A DNA stretch of 64,000 bases, taken from contig CAWDKZ010000011.1 in NCBI GenBank assembly GCA_963803025.1, forward strand, positions 62,001 to 126,000, in the 5' to 3' direction. This document shows, one piece after another, positions 1 through 8,666 of the stretch. The translations under genes and the position numbers were made by a program. Every line of letters begins with the position of its first letter. Within the stretch, counting starts at the first letter, position 1. This DNA is from Bog-793 sp963803025. Its GTDB lineage: Bacteria > Actinomycetota > Acidimicrobiia > Acidimicrobiales > Bog-793. The notes below the pieces were generated by a model that worked only from the letters and a program-made list of their open reading frames with translations, ran no database searches and had not been told where the DNA came from.

Positions 1-4
1 CTCT

Positions 5-30
5 GGCCGGGCTGGCTTGACAGCCCGGCC
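5..30. terminator. GC-rich hairpin before the SPFH gene
   Basis: Nine-base perfect arms (positions 5-13 and 22-30) enclose an 8-base loop. There is no clear T tract. It could terminate an upstream gene outside the window or form a leader structure. It is followed by a weaker inverted repeat (CTGATA...TATCAG, about 37-57) close to the SPFH ribosome binding site. Confidence 0.4.
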
Positions 31-76
31 ATAAACTGATATCACTTAACTATCAGTCAACCGGGAGGAGCCAGCC

Positions 77-985
77 ATGAGCGACGGCACGTCACAGTCC
101 ACCGGCGGGCCCGTGGGGCATCAAGGAGCGCGAGTCGACATCGTCCAGCGCCGGGCCGTCGCCACCAGCGGCTGGCTAGGCCTTGTCGTTCTCGGGGGGG
201 CCATCTACGGGCAGGTGGTGGCCCATGGGGATGGCACGGCGTGGTTCTGGCTGCCGTTCGCCCTCTCGATCCTGGTCCTCACCGGCCTGGACGTCATAAC
301 TCCGGGCCAGATGCTGGTGGTTGAGTTCTTTGGCCGTTACATCGGCACCGTGACCGGGCCGGGGTTCTGGTGGGTGGCACCGTTCCACCATCATCGCCGG
401 CGGATCAGCGTCCGGGTGCGCAACTTCGAGACTGCCCATTTGAAGGTCAACGACGCCGACGGGAACCCGGTGGAGATGGCCGCCATCGTTGTCTGGCAGG
501 TAGTGGACACGGCCAAGGCCACCTATGCCGTCGAGAACTACCAGAACTTCGTCACCGTCCAGTCCGAGTCGGCTGTTCGGCACGTGGCCACCGGTCATCC
601 CTACGACGACACCACCGGGGTGGGCACCTCTCTGCGGGGCTCCACCGACGTGGTGGCGGCCCAGCTGGCTCGGGAGGTGGCCGAGCGGGTGGCCGTCGCC
701 GGGGTCGAGATCGTCGAGGTGCGCATCTCCCATCTGGCCTACGCTCCCGAGATCGCCCAGGCCATGCTGCGCCGCCAGCAGGCCAACGCGGTGGTGGCGG
801 CCCGCTCTCGCATCGTCGAGGGCGCCGTGGGGATGGTGGAGATGGCCCTGAAGCGCCTCTCGGAAACGGGCGTGGTCTCCCTCGACGAGGAACGAACCGC
901 AGCCATGGTGAGCAACCTCATGGTCGTGCTCTGCGGTGACCAGCCGCCCTCGCCTGTGGTCAACGCTGGCTCTCTGTATACGTGA
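77..985 (+). CDS. SPFH/Band 7 domain membrane protein
   Basis: A 302-residue protein with two hydrophobic segments (about residues 35-50 and 56-74). A Band 7/SPFH domain begins near residue 78, with the typical pattern of a membrane exit followed by EFFGRYIGTV. The C-terminal half is alanine- and valine-rich helix, as in the flotillin/prohibitin superfamily. These proteins oligomerise on membranes and scaffold proteases or microdomains. The ATG follows a strong GGGAGGAG site. The stop codon overlaps the GTG of the next gene by 4 bases (GTGA), so the two are translationally coupled. The exact function is not known. Confidence 0.88.
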   Translation: MSDGTSQSTGGPVGHQGARVDIVQRRAVATSGWLGLVVLGGAIYGQVVAHGDGTAWFWLPFALSILVLTGLDVITPGQMLVVEFFGRYIGTVTGPGFWWVAPFHHHRRRISVRVRNFETAHLKVNDADGNPVEMAAIVVWQVVDTAKATYAVENYQNFVTVQSESAVRHVATGHPYDDTTGVGTSLRGSTDVVAAQLAREVAERVAVAGVEIVEVRISHLAYAPEIAQAMLRRQQANAVVAARSRIVEGAVGMVEMALKRLSETGVVSLDEERTAAMVSNLMVVLCGDQPPSPVVNAGSLYT

Positions 986-1185
986 CCGAGCGGCGGTCGG
1001 TCCTGCTGCGCATCGACCCAGCGGTCCACGTTGCGCTGACCCGTTGGGCCAACGACGAGTTCCGCAGCGTCAATGCCCAGATCGAGTTCGTCCTGCGGCG
1101 GGCGCTCGCCGAGGCGGGCCGGATGCCAAAGAGGGCGGGACCATTGCCCCGGCGGGGCCGCCCGCCGTCGGTCGAAACGGGATGA
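982..1185 (+). CDS. Small ribbon-helix-helix (Arc-type) protein
   Basis: A 67-residue protein whose first 45 residues fit a ribbon-helix-helix fold: a beta strand (VLLRID) followed by two helices around RSVNAQIEFVLRRAL. The tail is basic and proline-rich. The GTG start overlaps the SPFH stop. Arc-like proteins of this size next to SPFH genes are a recurring actinobacterial arrangement and may act as DNA-binding autoregulators. That role is inferred from fold and coupling, not shown. Confidence 0.75.
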   Translation: MTERRSVLLRIDPAVHVALTRWANDEFRSVNAQIEFVLRRALAEAGRMPKRAGPLPRRGRPPSVETG

Positions 1186-1504
1186 CCTCCCGGTAGGGCG
1201 ACCCCGATGAGATCGAAGGACATCTGAGACTTGCGGCGAGGACCGATTCGATTCAGGCCACCGAGGCGCGGGCAGGGGGACGAGTAGCCGGTGCCCGGTT
1301 CATCGGGCGACGGTGATGAGGCTGTCCCCCGAATGTTCAGCGCCACCGCCACCCCCTGATGCGCCCCAAGGTGCCGATGAGCGATGCGCAGAACAGGCAC
1401 GCAGAACAGGCGACGACGAGGTCAGCTGCCGCGCCCGATCGACGGTTTAGCGCTCGATGAGTGAAGACGGTCTATATCGCGCGACCCATCGCTCGTCCGC
1501 CGGT
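1186..1504. other. Intergenic, no gene seen
   Basis: About 320 bases between the RHH gene and the convergent methyltransferase gene. An 11-base direct repeat (gcagaacaggc) occurs twice near 1387-1410. I see no supported coding frame and no clear terminator. Confidence 0.5.
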
Positions 1505-2152
1505 TCAGCGGCGTCGAATCCGCAGGACGATGTCGGCGATGTGCGGGTTGTCTGGCGGCGGGTCGATCCGCGGCTCGACCGCGTGCAGCTCGACCGTGAA
1601 GTCATCGCCGAGCAGCTGGACGAGGTCGTCCGCACCGACGTAGTCCGCCGGGTCGAAGCCCCGCGACTTCATATGCTCGCGGTGCTCGTCGTCGAGGTCG
1701 TGGAAGACGGCGAGCAGCAAGCCCCCGGGGCACACCGTGTCGAGCAACCTCCGCGCGGCGGCTTCGCCAGCGGCCTTGGGCAGCGCCGGGTACTGCATCG
1801 AAACGAGGTCGAACGAGCCAGGCGGGAACGATGACTGAAGGGTGTCCCCGCAGACCCACTCGACCGCGGCGCCGACCAATTCTGCGGCCTCGCGCGCCCG
1901 GCTCAACGCGACTTCGGAGATATCGATGGCGGTGACCGTCCAACCACTCCGGGCGAGCCAGATCGCGTCGGCGCCTTCGCCACAACCGACGTCGAGTGCC
2001 CGGCCCGGGGCGAGGTCGGCGACCTCGGCGAGGAGCCGCCCATTCGGTCGCCCGCTCCACATCGCGCCTTCGCGCTCGCTGTACCTCTCGTCCCATTCGG
2101 CTGCCTGCGCCGTCGCGCCGAACCGCTTCTCGCCGTGCTCGTCCTCACGCAT
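1505..2152 (-). CDS. Class I SAM-dependent methyltransferase
   Basis: A 215-residue protein with the Rossmann methyltransferase core: motif I LDVGCGEGADA, the acidic ribose-binding end of strand 2 (TAIDIS), and a motif IV region around FDLVSMQ. The N-terminus is of the kind seen in thiopurine/tellurite-type methyltransferases (W-x-x-RY). I chose the ATG at 2152 because the upstream extension to 2203 has low-complexity codon use. The substrate cannot be predicted. It stands alone on the minus strand between two unrelated plus-strand genes. Confidence 0.85.
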   Translation of the reverse strand: MREDEHGEKRFGATAQAAEWDERYSEREGAMWSGRPNGRLLAEVADLAPGRALDVGCGEGADAIWLARSGWTVTAIDISEVALSRAREAAELVGAAVEWVCGDTLQSSFPPGSFDLVSMQYPALPKAAGEAAARRLLDTVCPGGLLLAVFHDLDDEHREHMKSRGFDPADYVGADDLVQLLGDDFTVELHAVEPRIDPPPDNPHIADIVLRIRRR

Positions 2153-2517
2153 GTTCCGCAGGGTAGGCCGATATTCACCGCCAGCCAGAACCCAGCGGTC
2201 CAAGCCGGGTTCTGGCGCATCGGTGGTGCCGGTGGCTGGACTACCGCGCCGCTCCGGCGATGAACGCCGAGACGACGTATGTGACGTGCCGGTCGAGAAA
2301 GACCCGTGCCCGGTCGCGTGCTGGTCAGGCGCGAGATAACGACGGCTCCGCGTGTTGTTCGCCGGGTGATCAGCCGCACCGAACGCACATCCCGTAACGT
2401 TCAGCGCGGCCGTCGACTTCGGTAGCCCAAAGCACCGGGGAGGCGACGCGCGAACGTTGCCGACTGGCGCTTCGGGGCGACGATCCAGCAGTTGGTGCTG
2501 GTGGCAGAATCCGAGCA
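2153..2517. other. Intergenic, no gene seen
   Basis: About 365 bases between divergent genes. On the minus strand a 26-codon protein-like stretch (about 2250-2325, reading RDRARVFLDRH...) ends in a stop and might be the tail of an eroded regulator. It is too short to assign. Confidence 0.4.
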
Positions 2518-3666
2518 GTGAAGAGGTCGCCGCCGTTTGCTGTGTTTCTTGCTTTCCTGCTGTCGCTGGGTGGAATGACCCTGGGCACGTCGCCTGCCGC
2601 TACCCGCTCCCACTCCGCTCAGTGGCCCGAGAAGTTGATCGCCCGGGCCGATTTCTACTTTGGCGTGGTCCAGCAACCAGGAAGTGACGTGGCGTACGGT
2701 CTGGTGTCGGCCTCGTCAACGGCGGCGTGGGGTCACCTCGTGAGAGTCAATCTCTCGACTGGGAAGACGACGAATGGCCCGTTCGTCTTTACCGACGCAG
2801 AACTTGCGACAGTCGGAAACGCCGTCGCGGTGCTCGAGCCGAGGTCCGTCTCGGTCGCGTCGGATGGGCAACTCGCCCCTTCGACGGTGGAAGGGCTCGA
2901 AGAGCTGTACCTGATATCTCCGGGTGCGGCGCAGTTCGGCCGTGGCGTTCTCCTACGCGCGCTCGGGCACGCACAGATGTTCCGAGTGGCGCCGAACAAC
3001 CCGACGAGTGCCGGAGGCGTGTGGCTGGCGATCGGTCAGACTCCGGTGCTCTTCAGCGCCACGACGGGGAAGATCCTCCGTCGGCTGCAGCCACTTCCAG
3101 CTCCGATCACGAGCATGGTTGTCGCGCCAAATGCCCGTCTCCTCTACGCCGAAATCGTCTCGAACGGCAGGCCAGTCGTTCTCAACACCGTCGACGAAAT
3201 TGACGCCACGAGTGGCCGGGTCCTCGTCAGCCACTCGCTCGGATACGCCGCGGGCGCCGACGTTGAAGCATCAAGTAACTCGGGAGTTTGGGTTGGGATC
3301 GGCTACGGCATGGGCGGAACCATGGAGCACCTGAGCGCGTCGGAACTCAGACCGACGCCATTGGGCGGTCCTCGCGGCGAGTCGCTCGGTGGCTCAAACG
3401 ATGAGTCAGTGACCCTGCTCGGCGGCACGGCCTGGCTGTACTCGACGGCGGGGATTGTTTGCACCGATCCTTCAGGACGGGTGGAGCACGCGGGCGAATG
3501 GTTCGCCGGCGTGGTATCCGGTTCTCGTGTCAACCTCGGCGGTGCGACGAACCCGTTCGTACCTCTCGCCGTGTCCCACAAGGTGCTCTATGGCGTGCGC
3601 CAGGTCGGACGGGGTACGGCACCATTCGGCATCGTCCGGGTCACGGTGCCGTCGAGCTGCTGGTAG
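2518..3666 (+). CDS. Secreted protein of unknown function
   Basis: A 382-residue protein beginning at GTG with a clear Sec signal peptide: KR, a hydrophobic core around residues 7-24, and cleavage near residue 28. The mature part is rich in beta-strand-like repeats (for instance DEIDATSGRVL near the middle) that resemble blades of a WD40/YVTN beta-propeller, but I cannot name the family. A single cysteine lies near residue 315 and another sits at the last-but-one position. No catalytic motif was seen. Its codon use matches that of its neighbours. Confidence 0.75.
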   Translation: MKRSPPFAVFLAFLLSLGGMTLGTSPAATRSHSAQWPEKLIARADFYFGVVQQPGSDVAYGLVSASSTAAWGHLVRVNLSTGKTTNGPFVFTDAELATVGNAVAVLEPRSVSVASDGQLAPSTVEGLEELYLISPGAAQFGRGVLLRALGHAQMFRVAPNNPTSAGGVWLAIGQTPVLFSATTGKILRRLQPLPAPITSMVVAPNARLLYAEIVSNGRPVVLNTVDEIDATSGRVLVSHSLGYAAGADVEASSNSGVWVGIGYGMGGTMEHLSASELRPTPLGGPRGESLGGSNDESVTLLGGTAWLYSTAGIVCTDPSGRVEHAGEWFAGVVSGSRVNLGGATNPFVPLAVSHKVLYGVRQVGRGTAPFGIVRVTVPSSCW

Positions 3667-3907
3667 GCGATCTGCGAACCCGTTTCGTGTCGTGCACTCC
3701 TCCCGTTCGGCGGTTGGTTTCGCGTGGGGCACGGGGACACTGACTTCTCGTGTCTTCACCCCGGGCAAAGGACGCCTCTGCATCAGCCATACTGTCGGAG
3801 CCGTGCTCGCGGCATGGTGACCCGGGGCTCTGGCCCTCCACCTGTCTTCCCTTGCGCGAGCAGTGGGGATCGAACGGACCTCACTGTCCCCGGTTAATAG
3901 CTGAGGG

Positions 3908-4168
3908 GTGGAGAAGACAAACCTTGAGTCTTCGTGCGGAACGGTGAAGAAGTCGATCCCTGAGACGGAGCGAGTTCTCGGTTCGACGTTGCCGATGTCC
4001 GCACGAACGTACGACGCGTGGTGGCTCGATAGGAGCGCCGGGACTGCCCACTCACGTCGCAAGGCTTGGCTTGACGCTGGTCGCCCGATCGAGTGGGTGG
4101 ATCGCAACGCCGGCATCGTGGCTTTCACCGGTGTGCAGACGAGACCGCGATCTGACTCCGCCGCCTGA
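3908..4168 (+). CDS. Small DUF7662-like protein
   Basis: An 86-residue ORF from GTG. Residues 12-70 carry the pattern of the DUF7662 family: an I-E...LG..LP-SAR-Y..WW core, then RKAWL-AGR, then WVDR...IVAFT. The function of that family is unknown. It often sits near DNA-related or transferred genes. The N-terminal strand-helix usually present before the IE motif looks short here, so the protein may be truncated or the start may be upstream in an altered frame. No good ribosome binding site precedes the GTG. Confidence 0.55.
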   Translation: MEKTNLESSCGTVKKSIPETERVLGSTLPMSARTYDAWWLDRSAGTAHSRRKAWLDAGRPIEWVDRNAGIVAFTGVQTRPRSDSAA

Positions 4169-4708
4169 CGCCGGTCCGGCGGGACACGCCACCGGATCGG
4201 ACGAAGCGATTCCATCACGGACCCCTTCGCTCGTCAGTTCACTGCGCTCGATGACCGAACTGTCCACAGGCTTGCGTCGCCAGCGACCGGTAGAGAAAAA
4301 GCGCGTCGGCTCTTCGACACGCGAGAACCCCACGCGCGCAGGAGCGCGAACGATCTTGCCGTCCCCGGTGCGGCGGGACCTCGATTGAACCCCGGCCGCG
4401 TCACGGACCGTGTGGCGGTCGGCGGCATCCGTGTTCGCAGGCAATGGAGCGAGGTCGCCGAGAACGCCTTCGCGGCAGGCATCGACGCCGTGACCGACTC
4501 CTCGCGCTCGGGCCGCGCGGCCGACGGTTGAGCGCTTCGGTCGAAGCGCGCACCGATCGTGGAGAGACCGGTGTGCTCAGCGCAACGGTGAGGACGTCGT
4601 GCCGGCCGGCCAGGTGGACGCGACATCGAACGAGCGCCGCGTGGAGCAGGAGGGCCTACCGCCGATCGCGAGGTTTCGACCCGCGGCGGTTCGCTCGGTG
4701 GGAGCGGG
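4169..4708. other. Gene-poor stretch
   Basis: About 540 bases. Several frames are open because of high GC, but none has a recognisable domain, ribosome binding site or consistent codon bias. I see nothing supportable here. Confidence 0.5.
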
Positions 4709-5194
4709 CTAGAAGGTCGGCAGTCTCCTCGCCAAGAGTTCGAGCTTCGCAATCGGGACCGCGGCGAACATTTGAACCTGGTAGGTGCCGTCGAGGACGT
4801 ACAGGTAGTAGTTGGGCGCGAGGCGGTAGTAGTAGGCACCGCTGCGCAGGCCAGGGACGGTGACGACCGTGTGCTGCTTGCTCACCCCCGCCTTGATGCC
4901 GGCGAACTGTGCGGGTCTGGCGGGAAGGAAGATGATCGACGCCTGGTTCTTGTACCCACCAACCGCGCCGTAGTACGAGCAGATGAACGATCCCGCGATG
5001 GAACCCGCGTGGCGGTTCACCGCGACCGAGGCGATACCGAGCGTGTTGTCGAGGGCGCGAATGGCGATCGTCGAGCAGCTGGGAGCGGGTGCAGCGGCGC
5101 CAGCTTCCGGGATTACGAGAGCGGCCACCGCGGCCACGCTGAGCACGAGGCCACTCGCACATACTCGTGTCACAGCCCGGTTCCATGACCTCAT
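4709..5194 (-). CDS. Secreted small protein of unknown function
   Basis: A 161-residue protein with a signal peptide: basic start RSWNRAVTR, hydrophobic core at about residues 12-30, and an Ala-rich cleavage region ending near AAAPAP. The mature part has two cysteines (near residues 39 and 72) that could form a disulfide, and a tyrosine-rich C-terminal half (YYYRLAPNYYLYV). I do not recognise the family. Upstream of the ATG is a moderate GGAGCG-like site. It is transcribed in the same direction as the hemerythrin gene upstream, about 170 bases away. Confidence 0.72.
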   Translation of the reverse strand: MRSWNRAVTRVCASGLVLSVAAVAALVIPEAGAAAPAPSCSTIAIRALDNTLGIASVAVNRHAGSIAGSFICSYYGAVGGYKNQASIIFLPARPAQFAGIKAGVSKQHTVVTVPGLRSGAYYYRLAPNYYLYVLDGTYQVQMFAAVPIAKLELLARRLPTF

Positions 5195-5361
5195 GGCTCA
5201 CGCGCTCCTTCCGAATATGAGGACGCCAAGGCTCGTCGATCGCCAGCGCGAGAAAAGCTAGTCGCGGCGCGCTCGCGAACCGAACCGAAGAACGTGCCCG
5301 GTCCCGTTGGACACCGAAGGGATGAGGGCCAGCCTCGTCCCTCTTGAGCATCTCGCCCGCT

Positions 5362-6027
5362 CTAAGCGGCGCCCCCTCGGATCACGGCCATCTCCGCGGC
5401 GAATGCGTCGGAGCCGCCGCCGAACCACATCTCAGAGATGGGCGGGGGCAGGTGGGTGCGCATCTCCTCAAGTAGGTCAGCGGGCATCGCTTCGATCGCA
5501 AGTCCGAAGGGAAGCCACAGTCGCGTACCGGAGTACTGCGAGAGCGCGTGCGCCGGGAGCGCCCCCCACTCAGGCGGCGAAATGACTCGCGCCGCGATCG
5601 GCAGCACCTCCTCCTCTTCTTGGAGGAGATGTGGCGAGAGCGTCTCGAGGAGCGACCCGCACGCAGCGGCGAGCGCTCGGCCGTCGGCAACCGACCCCGA
5701 TGCCTCGAAGCGCTTTGCGGCGTGCCGGGCCGCTTCGAGGCTCGACGCCACGGCGACATGTTGGGCATCCATTCGTGAAAGCAGCTCTTGGTGCTCAGGT
5801 GCTCGCTCGGCAAGGAGCGGGTACAAGAGTTCGTCCTCGCTGGCGTGATGGACGTGCAGGAGCCAGAGAAGCTCGCCGAGGTAGTCCGCAAGGCGCAGAG
5901 CACGTTCGGTGTCTCCGTCGCGCACCGACGCAAGTTGACCCGGTGCGTCACCGAGTCCACGCCTGAACCCGTCGTGGACGGAGTACATGTCGCGGACGTC
6001 GGTCAGATTCGTGATGTCAGCAGTCAT
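5362..6027 (-). CDS. Hemerythrin (HHE) domain protein
   Basis: A 221-residue protein with the ligand pattern of the hemerythrin/HHE fold: H in VHDGFRRGL (helix 1), HHASEDELLYP (HxxxE, helix 2), H in MDAQHVAVA (helix 3) and HLLQEEEEVLP (HxxxE, helix 4). Together these would bind a di-iron centre in a four-helix bundle over residues 15-160. Such cytoplasmic proteins bind O2 or NO, or sense iron and oxygen. The C-terminal 60 residues form a further helix region typical of the actinobacterial versions. The ATG is preceded by GGGGGGACCCG. Confidence 0.85.
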   Translation of the reverse strand: MTADITNLTDVRDMYSVHDGFRRGLGDAPGQLASVRDGDTERALRLADYLGELLWLLHVHHASEDELLYPLLAERAPEHQELLSRMDAQHVAVASSLEAARHAAKRFEASGSVADGRALAAACGSLLETLSPHLLQEEEEVLPIAARVISPPEWGALPAHALSQYSGTRLWLPFGLAIEAMPADLLEEMRTHLPPPISEMWFGGGSDAFAAEMAVIRGGAA

Positions 6028-6774
6028 CGGGTCCCCCCTCCCGAGAGCACAACAACTTCCGTGGCGACGATAACGGCGTCGCGCGCAATCGATGCAGTCG
6101 ACGGCCTTCGGCGCGAAGGAGTCCGTGTTCCAATCGAGTTACAGGCTGGCATCCCCGATCGCCGGGGCGGGGCATCGCGCGATCGCCACCGACCGTCACC
6201 TGAGGGAAACCTGGTTCGCTCGTTCGGGCCCAAGCGCGGAGATACCGGTCAAGATTCCGAACGCCTCACAGGGGCAGACGACCGGTCGTTTGAGTGGTCG
6301 GGTCAAACCGCCGGATCCACCACTTCCGGACGATTTCGGCATCGTGGCTGCCGCGCTGTACGTCAAGCTCCAACCGACCCCGTCTCCGCTAGCGCTGCCT
6401 GCGGCTGCCGCGACCACACCGGTCGGCCCCCTCGACGGCACGCGGGACGTCGTCGCTGGATTGGTGGCGGGTTTCCGCGTCCAGGAGAACTTCCTCGGTC
6501 TGAGCAATGACGTCGTCGGCCGGACGAACGCCGTCTCCGGCGTCTCCCGTCGCGTTCTCCGACTGGGGCATCAAGGGACCAGCTGGCTTCGGCTTCATCG
6601 TCTCGCTCGCCAACCACGGGTGGCAGAGTTCTTCGTTGTCCTGCACCGGCGGTGACGATGCCGATCGGAGCGACCGGGTAGAGCCTGCATGCTCTGATCG
6701 GCGGCGCCACCACTGCCAGCCGGGCAGAGAACGCCGGACGCCATATCGACGACTCAGCGTGCCGGGTGTTCACC
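6028..6774. other. Gene-poor stretch
   Basis: About 750 bases between the hemerythrin gene and the end of the BtuD gene. Overlapping open frames on both strands (for example about 6196-6507 minus and 6092-6655 plus) have no domain, start signal or convincing composition. I could not identify a gene. Confidence 0.5.
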
Positions 6775-7578
6775 TCACCGGCCCTCGTCCGGCCCGCGCC
6801 GGCGCGGGGGACGGCGACGCGGCAGGACGACGATCCCCCCGAGGCCGTCCTCGATGACGCGCAACTCGGCGCCGTAGTGGCGGGCGAGGGTGCGCGCCGT
6901 GAGGACCTCGCGGGCCGTGCCGACGGCGATGATCCGCCCGCCGGCGAGGAGCGCGAGGCGGTCGGCGAACTCGCCGGCGAGGGTGAGATCGTGCATCGCG
7001 CTCACCACCGTGAGCTGGCGCTCGTCGCGCAGCGCGTCGACGAGCTCGAGGACGTGCTGGCCGTGGCCGACGTCGAGCGCCGCGGTCGGCTCGTCGAGGA
7101 GGAGCAACGGGGCCTGCTGGGCGAGCGCGCGCCCGAGCACGGCGCGCTGGGCCTCGCCGCCGGAGAGCGAGCCGAGCTGGCGGCCGGCGAGCGCCGCGAG
7201 GTCGAGCCGCTCAAGGACCTCGGCGGCGACGGCCCGGTCGTGGCGGCTCTCCGTGCCGAAGAAGGCGATGTACGGGGTCCGGCCGAGGGCCACGTACTCG
7301 GCGACGGACATCGCCGCCGGCAGGACCGGGCGTTGGGGGACGTAGGCGACGAGCCGGGCGAGATGGCGCCGCCTGGCGGCGTCGAGCGGCTCGTCACCGA
7401 GTCGAACCTCGCCGGCAAATCCGACGAGCCCGCAGAGCGCGCGCAGCAGCGTCGTCTTTCCACTCCCGTTCGGCCCGATGAGGCAGAGCCAGCCGCCCGA
7501 CGGGACGGCGAAGGAGATCCCCGACACGACCTCCCGGCCGTCGTAGGCGACGCGGAGGTCCGCGACGGTGACCCTCAC
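6775..7578 (-). CDS. btuD: Cobalamin-type ABC transporter ATP-binding protein BtuD
   Basis: A 267-residue ABC ATPase: Walker A GPNGSGKTT near residue 35, Q-loop in YVPQRP, signature LSGGEAQRA, Walker B LLLLDEP and the switch histidine in SAMHD. The GTG start at 7578 overlaps the stop of the permease gene by 4 bases (GTGA). The much longer open frame upstream is only a shadow of the permease and SBP genes. It powers import through BtuC of the ligand delivered by BtuF. The last gene of the btuFCD unit. It is probably controlled by the cobalamin riboswitch upstream of btuF. Confidence 0.92.
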   Translation of the reverse strand: MRVTVADLRVAYDGREVVSGISFAVPSGGWLCLIGPNGSGKTTLLRALCGLVGFAGEVRLGDEPLDAARRRHLARLVAYVPQRPVLPAAMSVAEYVALGRTPYIAFFGTESRHDRAVAAEVLERLDLAALAGRQLGSLSGGEAQRAVLGRALAQQAPLLLLDEPTAALDVGHGQHVLELVDALRDERQLTVVSAMHDLTLAGEFADRLALLAGGRIIAVGTAREVLTARTLARHYGAELRVIEDGLGGIVVLPRRRPPRRRGPDEGR

Positions 7579-8666
7579 GGCGCCCGCCGCGACTGGCGCA
7601 GGACGACGAGGAAGAACGGCGCCCCGACGAACGCCGTGACGACGCCGAGCGGCACCTCGGCGGGCGGGAGCACCGACCGGGCGACGAGGTCGGCGAGGAT
7701 GAGGAACGCCGCGCCGACGAGGATCGACAGCGGCAGGATCCGCCGGTAGCTCGGGCCGACGACGAGGCGGACCGTGTGCGGGACGATGATGCCGACGAAG
7801 CCGACGAGCCCGCTCACCGCGACGACGGCCGCCGTGGCGAGCGTCGAGGCGATGACGATGAGGAGCCGCACGCGGCCGGCTTTCACGCCGAGGCTGTCCG
7901 CCTCCTCGTCGCCGACCGCCATCACGTCGAGGAGGCGTCGCGAGGCGACGAGCACGGCGCCGCAGACGGCGACGTAGGGGGCGACGAGCTCGACCTCCCG
8001 CCAGTCGGCGGTCGACAGGCCCCCCAAGATCCACGAGTAGACCTGCATGAGCGTCGGGGTGTTGCGCTGCTGGGTGTAGGTCTGGATCGCGGTGAAGAAC
8101 GACCCGACGGCGACGCCGGCGAGGATGAGGCTCGTCGTCGTGCGCTGGCGCTGGCCGGATCGGCCGAGCACGTAGGTGAGGGCGACGGCGACGAGCGCGC
8201 CGACGAACGCCGCGAGCGGCACGGGGTCGATTGCCCACGCCGCCGGGTCGGCGACGGCGGCGACGGCGAGCGTCGCTCCGAGCCCGGCCCCGGCCGCCAC
8301 GCCCAACAGGTACGGGTCGGCGAGGGGGTTCTGGAACACACCCTGGTAGGAGGCCCCCGCCATCGCCAGCGTCGCGCCGACGATTCCCCCGAGCACGACC
8401 CGGGGGGCGCGGATCTGCCAGACGATCCCGGCGTCGAGCGCCGAGGCGTGGCTGTGGAAGCCGAGGGGCAGCTTCGACACGAGCACGCCGAGGACCGTGT
8501 CCGGCGACAGGTCCGCCGGTCCGATGAGCACCGCGAGGAGCGCCGCGCCGACGAGCACGAGGCAGGCGCCGGCGAAGAGCCAGGCGCCGCGGCGCGTGCG
8601 GGCGAGCTCGCCCGCCGGCGCGTCGCGTCGGCCGGTCAGCCGTGGCGGTGCCGTTTGATCCGCCAC
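7575..8666 (-). CDS. btuC: FecCD/BtuC-type ABC transporter permease
   Basis: A 363-residue permease of the FecCD/BtuC family with about ten membrane segments. The family signature regions are visible: an LRAPRV-like motif (QIRAPRVVLGGIVG), then GASYQGVFQNPLADPYLLG, GVKAGRVRL and GFVGIIVPHTVRLVVG. The GTG start lies 31 bases inside the end of the binding-protein gene. The family moves cobalamin, heme or ferric siderophores. Cobalamin is favoured because of the riboswitch heading the operon. Confidence 0.93.
   Translation of the reverse strand: MADQTAPPRLTGRRDAPAGELARTRRGAWLFAGACLVLVGAALLAVLIGPADLSPDTVLGVLVSKLPLGFHSHASALDAGIVWQIRAPRVVLGGIVGATLAMAGASYQGVFQNPLADPYLLGVAAGAGLGATLAVAAVADPAAWAIDPVPLAAFVGALVAVALTYVLGRSGQRQRTTTSLILAGVAVGSFFTAIQTYTQQRNTPTLMQVYSWILGGLSTADWREVELVAPYVAVCGAVLVASRRLLDVMAVGDEEADSLGVKAGRVRLLIVIASTLATAAVVAVSGLVGFVGIIVPHTVRLVVGPSYRRILPLSILVGAAFLILADLVARSVLPPAEVPLGVVTAFVGAPFFLVVLRQSRRAP

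Noticed and set aside
3472..4218. 248-codon minus-strand frame
   Set aside because: It overlaps the 3' end of a well-supported secreted protein gene and has low-complexity, Arg-rich composition typical of a shadow frame.
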